Source: Pseudomonadota bacterium (GTDB lineage: Bacteria > Pseudomonadota > Gammaproteobacteria > JAADHS01). Taken from it: a stretch of DNA of 36,245 nucleotides. The notes under the pieces are model-generated. The model worked only from the letters and a program-made list of their open reading frames with translations. It did no database searches and was not told the origin of the DNA. The translations under genes were made by a program, and so were the position numbers. Numbering within the stretch: the first letter of the stretch is position 1; each line of letters starts with the position of its first letter. The DNA lies in contig JAKACW010000042.1 of assembly GCA_021821045.1 (NCBI GenBank), positions 1 through 36,245 of the forward strand, written 5' to 3'. Shown here piece after piece: positions 1 to 7,925 of this stretch.

Positions 1-15
1 GCGCTTTTTTTTAAC

Positions 16-140
16 AATCGCGGTAGGAAACCGCTCCCACAACGAACCCAGGCTGATCTGTGGGAGCGGATCATTCCGCGATGGGAATCAACGCCGCCGT
101 CGCATCAGACGAAGAATCGCGGTTGAAACCGCTCCTACAG
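16..140. repeat. REP element followed by a REPIN (paired inverted REPs)
   Basis: An inverted REP at 16-41 (reads CCGCTCCCACA at its end) is followed by a facing pair: TGTGGGAGCGG starting at 59 and its inverted partner ending CCGCTCCTACA at 140. The arms flank CCGCGAT/ATCGCGG, the usual REP stem, and the pair can fold into one long hairpin. The same family recurs near 29.5, 32.3, 33.5 and 36.1 kb. The pair ends 7 nt beyond the stop codon of the HIT gene at 148. The architecture matches the REPINs known from Pseudomonas, which are mobilised in trans by RAYT transposases; no RAYT gene is in this window. Confidence 0.85.
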
Positions 141-147
141 CGATGGC

Positions 148-492
148 TTAACCCGGCGGCCAATCCATGCTCCGCCCGCCGAGCACGTGCAGGTGGATAT
201 GGAACACCGACTGCCCCGCGTCCCGATTGCAATTCATCACGGTGCGGTAGCCGCTTTGCGCGATGCCGTCTTGTGCGGCAATGTGCTTGGCGGCGAGAAA
301 CATTTCGCTGACGAGCGCGCCGGTTTCCGCGGTGAGATCGTTCAGCGTGGCAACATGCTGTCGGGGAATCACCAAGACATGGGTGGGCGCTTGCGGATTG
401 ATATCCCGAAATGCCACCACTGAGTCATTCTCATACACACAGTTGGCTTTGATCTCGCCGCCGGCGATCTTGCAGAACAAACAGTCTTTCAT
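148..492 (-). CDS. hinT: HIT-family nucleotide-binding hydrolase (HinT-like)
   Basis: A 114-residue protein of typical HinT length. The histidine triad HIHLHV is visible with H98, H100 and H102, and the C-terminus MDWPPG is like that of bacterial HinT. Family members hydrolyse nucleoside 5'-phosphoramidates and acyl-adenylates in the cytoplasm, with the central triad histidine as nucleophile. The N-terminal CLFC (C4, C7) may help bind a metal, as in some HIT proteins. Start ATG at 492 has an AAAGG Shine-Dalgarno 7 nt upstream. It lies 13 nt after the lipoprotein gene (506-961), itself 8 nt after the TPR-barrel gene, so the three may be cotranscribed; no functional link is implied. Confidence 0.95.
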   Translation of the reverse strand: MKDCLFCKIAGGEIKANCVYENDSVVAFRDINPQAPTHVLVIPRQHVATLNDLTAETGALVSEMFLAAKHIAAQDGIAQSGYRTVMNCNRDAGQSVFHIHLHVLGGRSMDWPPG

Positions 493-505
493 CGACTAGC
501 CTTTC

Positions 506-961
506 TCAGTCCACCTTTTCCACGTCCGAGGCCAACCAAATCTTCTCGAACGTGCGCCCGAGACTCGAGCTGGCGAAATTCTCCATCTGCAACGCGCCAG
601 CGCCCACTTTAACTTTGTCGCCCGCTTTGACGTCGATGGCCTGAGATGCCACCCATTCGCGCTTGCCGTTGACGTCGAGTTCGAGGTACATGGTCTTGGA
701 CTGGGCGACGTCGATGGTGCTGACGACCACGCCGGTCCACGCCTGCTCGGCCTCCTGAGCGTTCTCCGTGAAAACCGATGGCGGCGCCGGCGCTGGCATC
801 GGGCTTTGCGGTTGGGCGGAGGTTGGCGCTTGCGGAACAGTGGACTGAGCAGGGGCGCTTGCGGCGGGCGCGGCCGATTCGTCCGGCGGTGCTGAACTCT
901 TCGAGCAGGCCCCCAATGCTGTGAGTGCGATGACGAATAGAGTCGTTTTAGCGAGATGCAT
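506..961 (-). CDS. NrfJ-like small lipoprotein
   Basis: A 151-residue exported lipoprotein. The signal peptide ends in a lipobox, LGACS (Cys at about residue 19), followed by a Ser/Ala/Pro/Gln-rich linker to about residue 65. The remaining ~85 residues resemble the small beta-barrel domain annotated as NrfJ-like: a Gly-Val-Val strand, WVAS, VKAGDKV, then MENF..S..LGRTFEKIW. Such proteins are often found near multiheme cytochrome genes, but their biochemical role is not established. Start ATG at 961 has a strong AGGAG 5 nt upstream. It follows the TPR-barrel gene by 8 nt, which suggests an envelope role with that outer-membrane protein. The lipoprotein call is strong; the family match is from memory of the motif order. 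Confidence 0.75.
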   Translation of the reverse strand: MHLAKTTLFVIALTALGACSKSSAPPDESAAPAASAPAQSTVPQAPTSAQPQSPMPAPAPPSVFTENAQEAEQAWTGVVVSTIDVAQSKTMYLELDVNGKREWVASQAIDVKAGDKVKVGAGALQMENFASSSLGRTFEKIWLASDVEKVD

Positions 962-969
962 GTTTGCTC

Positions 970-3900
970 CTAGAACATCCAGCGATAGCCGGCGCTGCCG
1001 AACGTCCGATCCGTGTCTTGGTTGTTGGTTGTTCCGCCGTAGCGGGAAAATTCAATGCCGGCTTCTATCTCGAACGTGAGCTTGCGCTTCCACGAGTAGG
1101 TGAGTTTCGCCGACGGCCGAATGCGCGTCAACTCTTCACCGCTGGTCTGACTGCGCAAATCCAAACGCAGCCGCGAGTCGATGCTCCAGCCCTCGCCGAA
1201 CGGTGCGCGGTTTTGAATGCTGAACGAGGTGTTGTCGTAGGATTCGGCAGCGGTATACCCCAAGGAAAGTATCGAGATCTCCCGCGGCCACAACAGACCG
1301 TTGGTCGTCAGGCGACCGTTCCATTGAATGGAATCCTCGCTCACCAACGCATCCGGCGAATTGGCCAGCATGTCCGCGATCTGCGCGTCGCTGTAGGCCG
1401 TGTTGGTCCAAGTAAAGTCGTTGCTGAGCTGAATCGCCTCGCTGAACGAATAGTTCACGCCGAAAGTGGCGATAGTGGACTTGCCGGTGCGCTCCTCGGC
1501 CTCGGCGCGAATCTCATCCTCAGTGAAATCCTCCTGCAAGCTTTCCAGATCGAGATACGGCTGATTGGTCACGGGATTGATGTTGCTGATAAGCGCATTG
1601 CGCGTGGTCAGCACCGGACTGTTGCGATAGTCCAGGTTGAAGTGCACCGAACTGTTGGTGCCGAAATTCAACTGGCCGTGCAGCAGAAAAATATTCAAAC
1701 TGCCGTAAGACGCATCGTAGTCGAGCAAGTTGAAAAAGCTGCCTTTAGGGCTGAAATAGCGGATTTCCTCGCCAATGGCCAGTCGATCCAACAGACCTTC
1801 CGATTGCTGCGCCATGATGAAAGGAATGACATCGAGATTCTTGATCCAATCGTCGAACTCGACGTTGAAGCCGAGGAAGCTCGTTTCGGTAGCGATAGAG
1901 TCCTTGCGATTAAGATCGACGGGGAACCCGGTTGCCATATTCACGCGCACTTTCGGGACAATATCCAACCCCAGTTGCATGCCGTCGAAGCGTCCCAATA
2001 CGCCGGGCGTGTTGCTCGACTGGCGGCCGATGCGCCCGGACAAGCCGATTCGACTGTCCTTGCCGTCGAAATACGCCGTGCTGATTTCGATCCGGTTGGC
2101 CTTCTCCTTGTCTTCCTCATCTTCAGCGAGAAAGTCCTTGGTGTGCGTGCCATAGAAGAAGCTGCGCAAATCGAAGCGTTCGTTTCGGCTGCGGCTGTTA
2201 ACCGTCATATAGGAGATCAAACTGGACTGGTCCTCGCGATCATCTTGGAATGTTTCGATCGACGTGATGCCGTAGTAGTAGTACTGGGACAGACTGCCGA
2301 ACACATCATGGCGGAACGCGCCCTGTTCCGGCGCTTTGCGGCCTTCCTGCGACAACGGCGTCTTAGGCCGCATTTGCGAGCTGATGAGTTCCGCCAGTCG
2401 CTGCTTGACGCGCACCGCATCCTCGCCGTCGGGGTATTTCTCGATAAATTGCTGATAGATCGCCTTGGCATGGGCCAGTTGATTATTGCGTTGGCGCGCC
2501 ACACCCAACATCTCCAGCGATTCCTTGCTGTGCGGGTGCTCGGGAATGGTGGTGAGCTTGGTGAAAATCACGATGGCGCGATTGAAGTCGCCCTCGGTGA
2601 TCGCCAATCTGCCCTGCTCCACCATGCGCACGACGTCATCGAGCGTGGTGGGATCGCCAATAACGGGCGCGCGCAAATCGGTCGACCGTTCGCTCGCTTG
2701 GCGCGTGGCTTGACGCAACAGGCGCTCCGCCTCGGGCATGAAAGGATGCACCGGCAGATTGAGCACTTGAGAGAAAATCCGCGCCGCTGTTTCCATGTCG
2801 TTGCGCTTCATGGCCTCGCGGCCCGCCGCCATGAGCGCGGCCGGATCCTCGGGCGGTTCTGACGGCGCAACAGGGGGGGCTGCTGTCAGCGATTCCTCGG
2901 CGGGCTCCTCGACGGCGGGCTCGGCGGCACTTGGCCCCGGCATCGTTGCCGCGGCGATCCGCGCTTGATCGAGCATGCGCTGCGCTTCGAAACTCAACGC
3001 GTGGCCCGGTGTTTCGATCACTTTCTCCAACAGCGTGATCGCCGTTGCCGCATCGCCCGCGGTCAACGCCGCTTGCGCTTGGTCCAGCCACTGCGTGGCT
3101 TGCTCCTCGGCCGAAATGTCGGGCGCCGGCTCCGGCTCACTCGGCACCGGAGGCGGCGACGGCGGCGCGGCGGGCTGCAGCGCGGCTTCATTGATCTTTT
3201 GCTCCGTCTCGACGAGCAGCTTCTGCGCTTCGGCCTTGAACGGATGATCCTCCGGCGCGGCGAGCACCAACGAAAAGATTCGCATCGCGGCGCGGAAGTC
3301 ACCTTTGGAGAGCGCCATGCGGCCAAAATCCAACTGCCGCTCATACTGGCTGGCGACTTCACTGCGCGGACGGGGCTGAAACGGCGCCTCGGCGGCAGGC
3401 GGGGGCGGGGGTTCCACGGGAACGGCAACCTCGGGCGTCGGAACAGGGACAACGGGCGGCGCTTCAGGCTCCGCGACGAGTTCCGGCTCTGGGTCTTGGA
3501 GAGGTACAAGCGCGGGCTCAGGCGCCGCAGCCTCTTCCGGTGCAGCCTGTTCGGCGATCGCGCGCGCGCGCTTGCGCGTGTCGATCAGCAAACGCTCGGC
3601 CTCGTCGCGCAGACTGTGGTCGGGCAGATCGAGCACGTCACCAAACGACTTGAGCGCATCATTGAAACGTTCCGCGGCAAGCGCTGCCTTGCCCTGCTCC
3701 AACAATGCCGCGGCTTCTTCATCATTCGATGCGGTCATGTCTTCCAGGGTAAGTAGTTGCCCGGGCGCGCGCAGCGTGCCGCTGTCGGTCAGCGGCGTTT
3801 GATATTGAATGCGCGGCAGTTCGATCAACAGCGCGCGTTGGTTGTCCGCGACTTTGATCTGGTAGTCCACTGCTTCGGAAAAGCGCACGATCAGCACCGG

Positions 3901-4266
3901 ATTCTCCGGGTCGGTTTCATCGTAGGTTACGCCGACCAACGGTATGCCCTTCACTTGCGGTGCCAGGAGCACTTCCGTCGCAATGACCGCTTCATCCTCG
4001 CCCGCGTCCGCCGTCGTGTCGACAAGCCCCAAGCTGACATCGATGGTGATGCCCTGCTTAAGCGGGAAGTGTTTGCGGTAGCCTATGAGCCTGTCGAAGT
4101 TCACGCGAATTACCGCGTGCCCCGCGAAGGACAGATACTCGATGCTCTCCAGTACGCGATCGCTCTGCGCCAGCGACGGGGGCGACACGCTGAACAGGAG
4201 CATCAACGCGGATATCAACCAGGGATAAGTCGCGGACGCTCGGCGATTTTTCGGACAAGTGTTCAT
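970..4266 (-). CDS. Exported TPR protein fused to an outer-membrane beta-barrel
   Basis: 1098 residues. A Sec signal peptide (about 1-33) is followed by an AMIN-like beta-rich region (about 40-165). Next come five TPR-like units of the form GKAAL..G.F..A...F..VL..P.H....EAERLL, separated by Pro/Glu/Ala-rich linkers (about 185-640). The last ~420 residues show alternating amphipathic strands and end in Trp-Met-Phe, a C-terminal aromatic typical of BAM-assembled barrels. TPR-barrel fusions are known from polysaccharide export (PgaA, BcsC, PelB types), but no glycosyltransferase or polymer gene is nearby. The neighbours are giant multiheme cytochromes, so a role as outer-membrane sheath or docking partner for them is plausible, though inferred. 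Start ATG at 4266 has only a weak AGAG Shine-Dalgarno. Confidence 0.8.
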   Translation of the reverse strand: MNTCPKNRRASATYPWLISALMLLFSVSPPSLAQSDRVLESIEYLSFAGHAVIRVNFDRLIGYRKHFPLKQGITIDVSLGLVDTTADAGEDEAVIATEVLLAPQVKGIPLVGVTYDETDPENPVLIVRFSEAVDYQIKVADNQRALLIELPRIQYQTPLTDSGTLRAPGQLLTLEDMTASNDEEAAALLEQGKAALAAERFNDALKSFGDVLDLPDHSLRDEAERLLIDTRKRARAIAEQAAPEEAAAPEPALVPLQDPEPELVAEPEAPPVVPVPTPEVAVPVEPPPPPAAEAPFQPRPRSEVASQYERQLDFGRMALSKGDFRAAMRIFSLVLAAPEDHPFKAEAQKLLVETEQKINEAALQPAAPPSPPPVPSEPEPAPDISAEEQATQWLDQAQAALTAGDAATAITLLEKVIETPGHALSFEAQRMLDQARIAAATMPGPSAAEPAVEEPAEESLTAAPPVAPSEPPEDPAALMAAGREAMKRNDMETAARIFSQVLNLPVHPFMPEAERLLRQATRQASERSTDLRAPVIGDPTTLDDVVRMVEQGRLAITEGDFNRAIVIFTKLTTIPEHPHSKESLEMLGVARQRNNQLAHAKAIYQQFIEKYPDGEDAVRVKQRLAELISSQMRPKTPLSQEGRKAPEQGAFRHDVFGSLSQYYYYGITSIETFQDDREDQSSLISYMTVNSRSRNERFDLRSFFYGTHTKDFLAEDEEDKEKANRIEISTAYFDGKDSRIGLSGRIGRQSSNTPGVLGRFDGMQLGLDIVPKVRVNMATGFPVDLNRKDSIATETSFLGFNVEFDDWIKNLDVIPFIMAQQSEGLLDRLAIGEEIRYFSPKGSFFNLLDYDASYGSLNIFLLHGQLNFGTNSSVHFNLDYRNSPVLTTRNALISNINPVTNQPYLDLESLQEDFTEDEIRAEAEERTGKSTIATFGVNYSFSEAIQLSNDFTWTNTAYSDAQIADMLANSPDALVSEDSIQWNGRLTTNGLLWPREISILSLGYTAAESYDNTSFSIQNRAPFGEGWSIDSRLRLDLRSQTSGEELTRIRPSAKLTYSWKRKLTFEIEAGIEFSRYGGTTNNQDTDRTFGSAGYRWMF

Positions 4267-4526
4267 ACTCTAGAAACGTTTCGTCCCGTAGCGGTTTTCC
4301 CTTATGCCGTCTCCGCGCTCGCACTGTGGAAAACGAGACTCGCATCGCACAGTGATGTCGACGGTTCGAGCGCCACAAACCGGAGAGTTGCCACATCGCG
4401 GCAGGGACTATGAGTCGTGCCGCGTGACACCGTGGCGGGAACGAAAACGACGCAGTGTATTGTTATTTTTTTCCGGCTCGTCGCACTGGTGCGTTAGTGC
4501 AAACCATGCAATGTGTGAGCCACTTT

Positions 4527-4554
4527 TTTATAATGAATACAATCAATTAATTAA
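4527..4554 (-). promoter_or_regulatory. Candidate sigma70-like promoter for the TPR-barrel gene
   Basis: On the minus strand TTAATT and TATAAA are separated by 16 nt within an AT-rich block that stands out from the GC-rich surroundings. The position is downstream of the cytochrome terminator and upstream of the gene starting at 4266. The match is weak in the -35 box, so this is only a candidate. Confidence 0.25.
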
Positions 4555-4635
4555 CGAATCGCTAGTCGTCGCCGGCCCAAAACCCGCGCTGGGTTGTCAA
4601 CTTTCTCGACAGGCGGATCATGTCCCGCCGCAATG

Positions 4636-4661
4636 AAAAGGGGCCTACAGACTGGCCCCTT
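4636..4661 (-). terminator. Rho-independent terminator of the 37-heme cytochrome gene
   Basis: Perfect 8-bp stem AAGGGGCC/GGCCCCTT with an 8-nt loop. On the minus strand the stem is followed directly by a T tract (TTTTC). It lies about 120 nt past the stop codon at 4783 and would separate the cytochrome transcript from the TPR-barrel gene. Confidence 0.65.
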
Positions 4662-4710
4662 CGTTGTGCTCGCTTTAGCGCGCCTATGATGCCCCTGCGG
4701 GTGCATTTTC

Positions 4711-4730
4711 AAAATCTGTACTAATACCTA
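4711..4730 (-). promoter_or_regulatory. Shared motif TAGGTA-N9-ATTTT (copy 1)
   Basis: Read on the minus strand, TAGGTA, nine bases, ATTTT. It matches the copy at 7795-7814 at 17 of 21 positions when the adjoining base is included. It lies 445 bp upstream of the TPR-barrel gene start, between the cytochrome stop codon and the terminator. The function is unknown; the repeated occurrence at fixed spacing suggests a regulator binding site. Confidence 0.45.
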
Positions 4731-4782
4731 ACTTCCTTCGCAGTATGGATTTTTTGGTTCCGAGGCGGACCGACCTGCGAGC

Positions 4783-7698
4783 TTAGTGCCCGCCACCGTG
4801 ACCACCCCCGCCTCCTCCGGCCGCTGGCGGCGGCGGTGGGGGTGGTGGCGGCGGAGGCGGCGGAGGCGGCGGTGGAGTGCCTCCGCCCGGTGGGCGTGGA
4901 ATGGTGCCGCCTGGCGGTGGTGGAGCCGTCCCCGGGGGCGGTGGCGGCGCGGGTGGCGCAACCGTCGCTGCGCAGTCGCCGAACTCATTGCCCCAGGTGT
5001 TGGTGAAGTGGCAAGCATTGCAGTCCAATGCCGTCGCGCAGTGACCGCCCGGCAATGCGTGACAGCTAACGCAGGACCCCAACACTTCATTGTGATCGAC
5101 GGTCGTCTCCGGCGACCAAGTCGTGGTGCTGTGGCACGCCTCACACACGTTGGTGCTGGCGATGTGGCTCGCCGACTTGCCCGTCGCGGTGGTGCCGTTG
5201 TGGCAGCTCGAGCAGCCGCTCACGATGCCCGTGTGGTCAAAGCCCGCCGGTGTCCAGGCCAGCGTGGAATGGCAGCGCTCGCACTCCAGGGTCGTCGGAA
5301 CATGGTTCGGCGTTTTGCCTGTGGCAACGATGCCGTTGTGGCAACTCGAACAGACGCCGACGACTTGACCGTGATCGACGTTGGCCGGTTGCCAGGCTGT
5401 CGTCAGATGGCAGCTCTCGCAGACGTTGGTGGTGTTGATATGGGTGGCGTTTTTGCCGGTCGCCGTGGTGCCGTTGTGACACGTCGAGCAGCCGGAAACG
5501 ATGCCGGCGTGATCGAAGCCGGCAGGCAGCCAAGCGGTCGTCAGGTGGCAGAGATTGCACTCGGACGTCGTCGGCACGTGATTGGCCGGCTTGCCCGTCG
5601 CCTGCACGCCGTTGTGACAGGTCGAACAACTGCCAAGCACCTCGGCGTGATCGACGCGAATCGTCGGCGCCCAGCCAATGGTGTTGTGGCACGCTTCGCA
5701 GACGTTGGTGCTGGAAACGTGAGTCGGCCCCTTGCCTGTCGCAGTCGTACCGTTGTGGCAACTGGCGCAGTTGCCGGTAATGCCGGTGTGATCGAACAAC
5801 GCTGGTATCCAGCCGGTGACTTGGTGACAAACGCTGCATTCCTGGGTAGTGGGCACGTGAGTGGCGGGTTTGCCGGTGGCCGCCACGTTGTTGTGGCAAC
5901 TGGAGCACACGCCCGTCACTTGAGTGTGATCGACCCGCACGGTCAGCCAGGAACTGGTGAGATGGCACGAGTCGCACAGGTTGGTCGATGCGATGTGGGT
6001 CGGATTCTTGCCCGTCGCCGTGGTCCCGTTGTGGCAACTGAAACAGGTTCCCTGCACTTGAGTGTGGTCGACGCGCACCGTCGGCATCCACGCCGTGGTG
6101 CTGTGGCAAGCCTCGCAGACGTTGGAACTGGTAATGTGTGTCGGCGTCTTGCCGGTGGCTTGGGTGCCGTTGTGACAACTTGCGCAATTTCCCGTGACGC
6201 CCGCGTGATCAAAATTGGCCGGAATCCACGCCACGGTGCTGTGGCAGGTGCTGCACTCTTGCGTCGTCGGCACGTGGGTCGGCGATTTGCCCGTTGCCGT
6301 CGTGCCGTTATGGCAAGTGGAACAGACGCCGTTGACTTGCGTGTGATCGACGCGCACGACGGGAACAAAGGCCGTAACGTTGTGGCAGGTCTCGCACACG
6401 TTACTGGTGTTGATGTGCGTCGGCGATTTGCCGGTGGCTTGCGTGCCGTTGTGACAACTGAAACAGTTGTTGGTAATGCCGGTGTGATCGAACAGCGCGG
6501 GAATCCAGCCGGTGGTGTTGTGGCAGTTGCTGCACTCCGCGGTTGTGGGAACGTGCGTCGCGGACTTGCCGCCGGCGGTCACGCCGTCATGACACCCGGA
6601 ACAAACCCCCAGCACCTGGGTATGATCCACCCTCAAGACGGGCACGAACGCCGTGGTGCTGTGGCACGCGTCGCACACGTCGCTGGTCGGCATGTGGGTG
6701 GCGGGTTTGCCGACCGCGAACAGCGACACGGATGCGCCCTCGTTGTGGCAACTGGCGCAGGTTCCAATGACGTGGTCGTGATCGACGTCGTAAGTAGGCA
6801 CCCACACATTGTTGGTATGACACGCCTCGCAAACGTTGGACGTGCGAATGTGCGACAGCGCTTTACCCGTCGCCTGCACCCCGTTGTGGCAGCTGGCGCA
6901 ACTGGCGGTCACGCTGTCATGGTCGAACTGAGCCGGAACGAAGCGGATTGTGTTGTGGCAAACATCGCAGGACGCGCTGGTCTGAATGTGGGTGGGCGAT
7001 TTGCCGACGGCGATGACGTTGTTGTGGCAACTTTCGCAACGGCCCGGTATTTCGCCGTGATCGACGGCGATAGTCGGCACCCATACCCGGTTGCTGTGGC
7101 ATGCCTCGCAGTTGTTCGTGGTCTGGATATGGGTCGTGTTTTTGCCGGTGGCATCACGGCCGTTATGGCAAGTGAAACAGGCGGCGGTGGTGTTGCTGTG
7201 ATCGAATCGCGCCGGCACCCACGCCACGGTCACGTGACATAGATCGCACGCCGCAGTAGTTGGAATATGATTGCGCGACTTGCCGGTGGCTTGCACGCCA
7301 TTGTGACAGCTGGCGCAACTCGCCATGATCGTTGAGTGATCAAAAAACCCAGAGAAACTCCACGCTAAGCCATCATGGCACAGGTCGCACTGGGCAGCGG
7401 TCGGTATGTGAGTAGCGTTCTTTCCCGAAGCAAGCGTACCGTTATGGCAATCGCGGCAAGTGTTTGGTGTGCCGATAAAATCGGACCGCTTATGACACGC
7501 ATCGCAGTTGAGCTGAGCGTGGGCGTTGGTCAGCGGAAAACCGGTACTGAAGTGATCGAACGCTTGGTCCTGAGCGGCCAAACCGGCGGTGGGCATCAGC
7601 ATTAGCAGTACGACAAGAAAACAACCGAACGCCCCGGTACATTTCCGCGCAAAAAGCGCTGCCACATCCATGGTCATAAGAGTAAGAATGCCCGCCAT
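4783..7698 (-). CDS. Giant decorated multiheme cytochrome c, 37 CxxCH motifs, poly-Pro tail
   Basis: About 971 residues from ATG 7698. A Sec signal peptide ends near PTAGLAAQ; in-frame ATGs at 7677 and 7671 are also possible, and none has a clear ribosome site. It opens with a class III-like module (FDHFSTGFPL then CDACH and CRDCH). It continues with a repeated two-heme unit of the form C.ACH.T.AW.P..FDH.G....C.SCHNG..ATGK..TH. I count 37 CxxCH. Each unit also has two further conserved histidines (in the DH and TH positions) that could be the sixth ligands. The C-terminus is a long proline run ending in GGGHGGGH, shared with the adjacent paralogue at 7926. The protein is exported and expected to carry electrons over long distance; periplasmic or surface location is not settled by sequence. 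Confidence 0.9.
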   Translation of the reverse strand: MAGILTLMTMDVAALFARKCTGAFGCFLVVLLMLMPTAGLAAQDQAFDHFSTGFPLTNAHAQLNCDACHKRSDFIGTPNTCRDCHNGTLASGKNATHIPTAAQCDLCHDGLAWSFSGFFDHSTIMASCASCHNGVQATGKSRNHIPTTAACDLCHVTVAWVPARFDHSNTTAACFTCHNGRDATGKNTTHIQTTNNCEACHSNRVWVPTIAVDHGEIPGRCESCHNNVIAVGKSPTHIQTSASCDVCHNTIRFVPAQFDHDSVTASCASCHNGVQATGKALSHIRTSNVCEACHTNNVWVPTYDVDHDHVIGTCASCHNEGASVSLFAVGKPATHMPTSDVCDACHSTTAFVPVLRVDHTQVLGVCSGCHDGVTAGGKSATHVPTTAECSNCHNTTGWIPALFDHTGITNNCFSCHNGTQATGKSPTHINTSNVCETCHNVTAFVPVVRVDHTQVNGVCSTCHNGTTATGKSPTHVPTTQECSTCHSTVAWIPANFDHAGVTGNCASCHNGTQATGKTPTHITSSNVCEACHSTTAWMPTVRVDHTQVQGTCFSCHNGTTATGKNPTHIASTNLCDSCHLTSSWLTVRVDHTQVTGVCSSCHNNVAATGKPATHVPTTQECSVCHQVTGWIPALFDHTGITGNCASCHNGTTATGKGPTHVSSTNVCEACHNTIGWAPTIRVDHAEVLGSCSTCHNGVQATGKPANHVPTTSECNLCHLTTAWLPAGFDHAGIVSGCSTCHNGTTATGKNATHINTTNVCESCHLTTAWQPANVDHGQVVGVCSSCHNGIVATGKTPNHVPTTLECERCHSTLAWTPAGFDHTGIVSGCSSCHNGTTATGKSASHIASTNVCEACHSTTTWSPETTVDHNEVLGSCVSCHALPGGHCATALDCNACHFTNTWGNEFGDCAATVAPPAPPPPPGTAPPPPGGTIPRPPGGGTPPPPPPPPPPPPPPPPPAAGGGGGGHGGGH

Positions 7699-7788
7699 AC
7701 CCCTGCCGCTTTGCCCGTTGACGAACCCGCTCGAACGCCTGCGGGAACGCTCCCGCGACGTAGCAGCAATCTTTACATTCCACGGTGG

Positions 7789-7814
7789 GGTACAAAAATC
7801 TGTATTTGTACCTA
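7789..7814 (-). promoter_or_regulatory. Perfect palindrome overlapping shared motif (copy 2)
   Basis: GGTACAAA-N8-TTTGTACC (7789-7812) is a perfect inverted repeat with 8-bp arms, typical of a dimeric regulator's operator. It overlaps a copy of TAGGTA-N9-ATTTT (7795-7814, minus strand). It lies about 95 bp upstream of the proposed cytochrome start at 7698, in the 227-bp gap between the two giant cytochrome genes. The same gap also holds a GC-rich hairpin, GCGGGA-ACGC-TCCCGC (7741-7756), which would be in the mRNA leader. Confidence 0.5.
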
Positions 7815-7925
7815 ACGAAAAATCTCGGTTATTCACGCTGTGGAATAGCGCTTAGGGAGACACCCTACCGCTGTACGAACGCGCAGATGGCAACGGCGCG
7901 TTATGCCGCAAAAGCGCGCTCCCTG

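Larger units (their letters stand above)
4267..4782. other. Intergenic region with AT-rich block, terminator and shared motif
   Basis: 516 bp between the TPR-barrel gene and the end of the 37-heme cytochrome gene, with no convincing gene. It holds a minus-strand terminator (4636-4661) and one copy of the TAGGTA-N9-ATTT motif (4711-4730). An AT-rich block at about 4520-4560 contains a possible minus-strand promoter, TTAATT-N16-TATAAA (4527-4554). If used, that promoter would give the TPR-barrel gene a leader of about 260 nt. Confidence 0.5.

Noticed and set aside
964-2862. 632-codon plus-strand open frame
   Set aside because: It lies opposite the TPR-barrel gene, which has a signal peptide, repeats and a barrel C-terminus. 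The plus frame shows none of these and is an artefact of GC-rich codon use.
970-4266. MtrB-type porin
   Set aside because: The protein is a TPR-barrel fusion with a large periplasmic part, and I see no MtrB-like N-terminal CxxC or long uninterrupted barrel. It is described as a candidate partner only.
4786-7242. 818-codon plus-strand open frame
   Set aside because: It is the antisense of the 37-heme cytochrome. The repeated CxxCH/ATGK codons leave the complementary frame free of stops, and its product is an Arg/Val/Ala-rich repeat with no ribosome site or known domain. The frames at 10479-12755, 16480-17472, 17488-18696 and 19159-20649 are rejected for the same reason.
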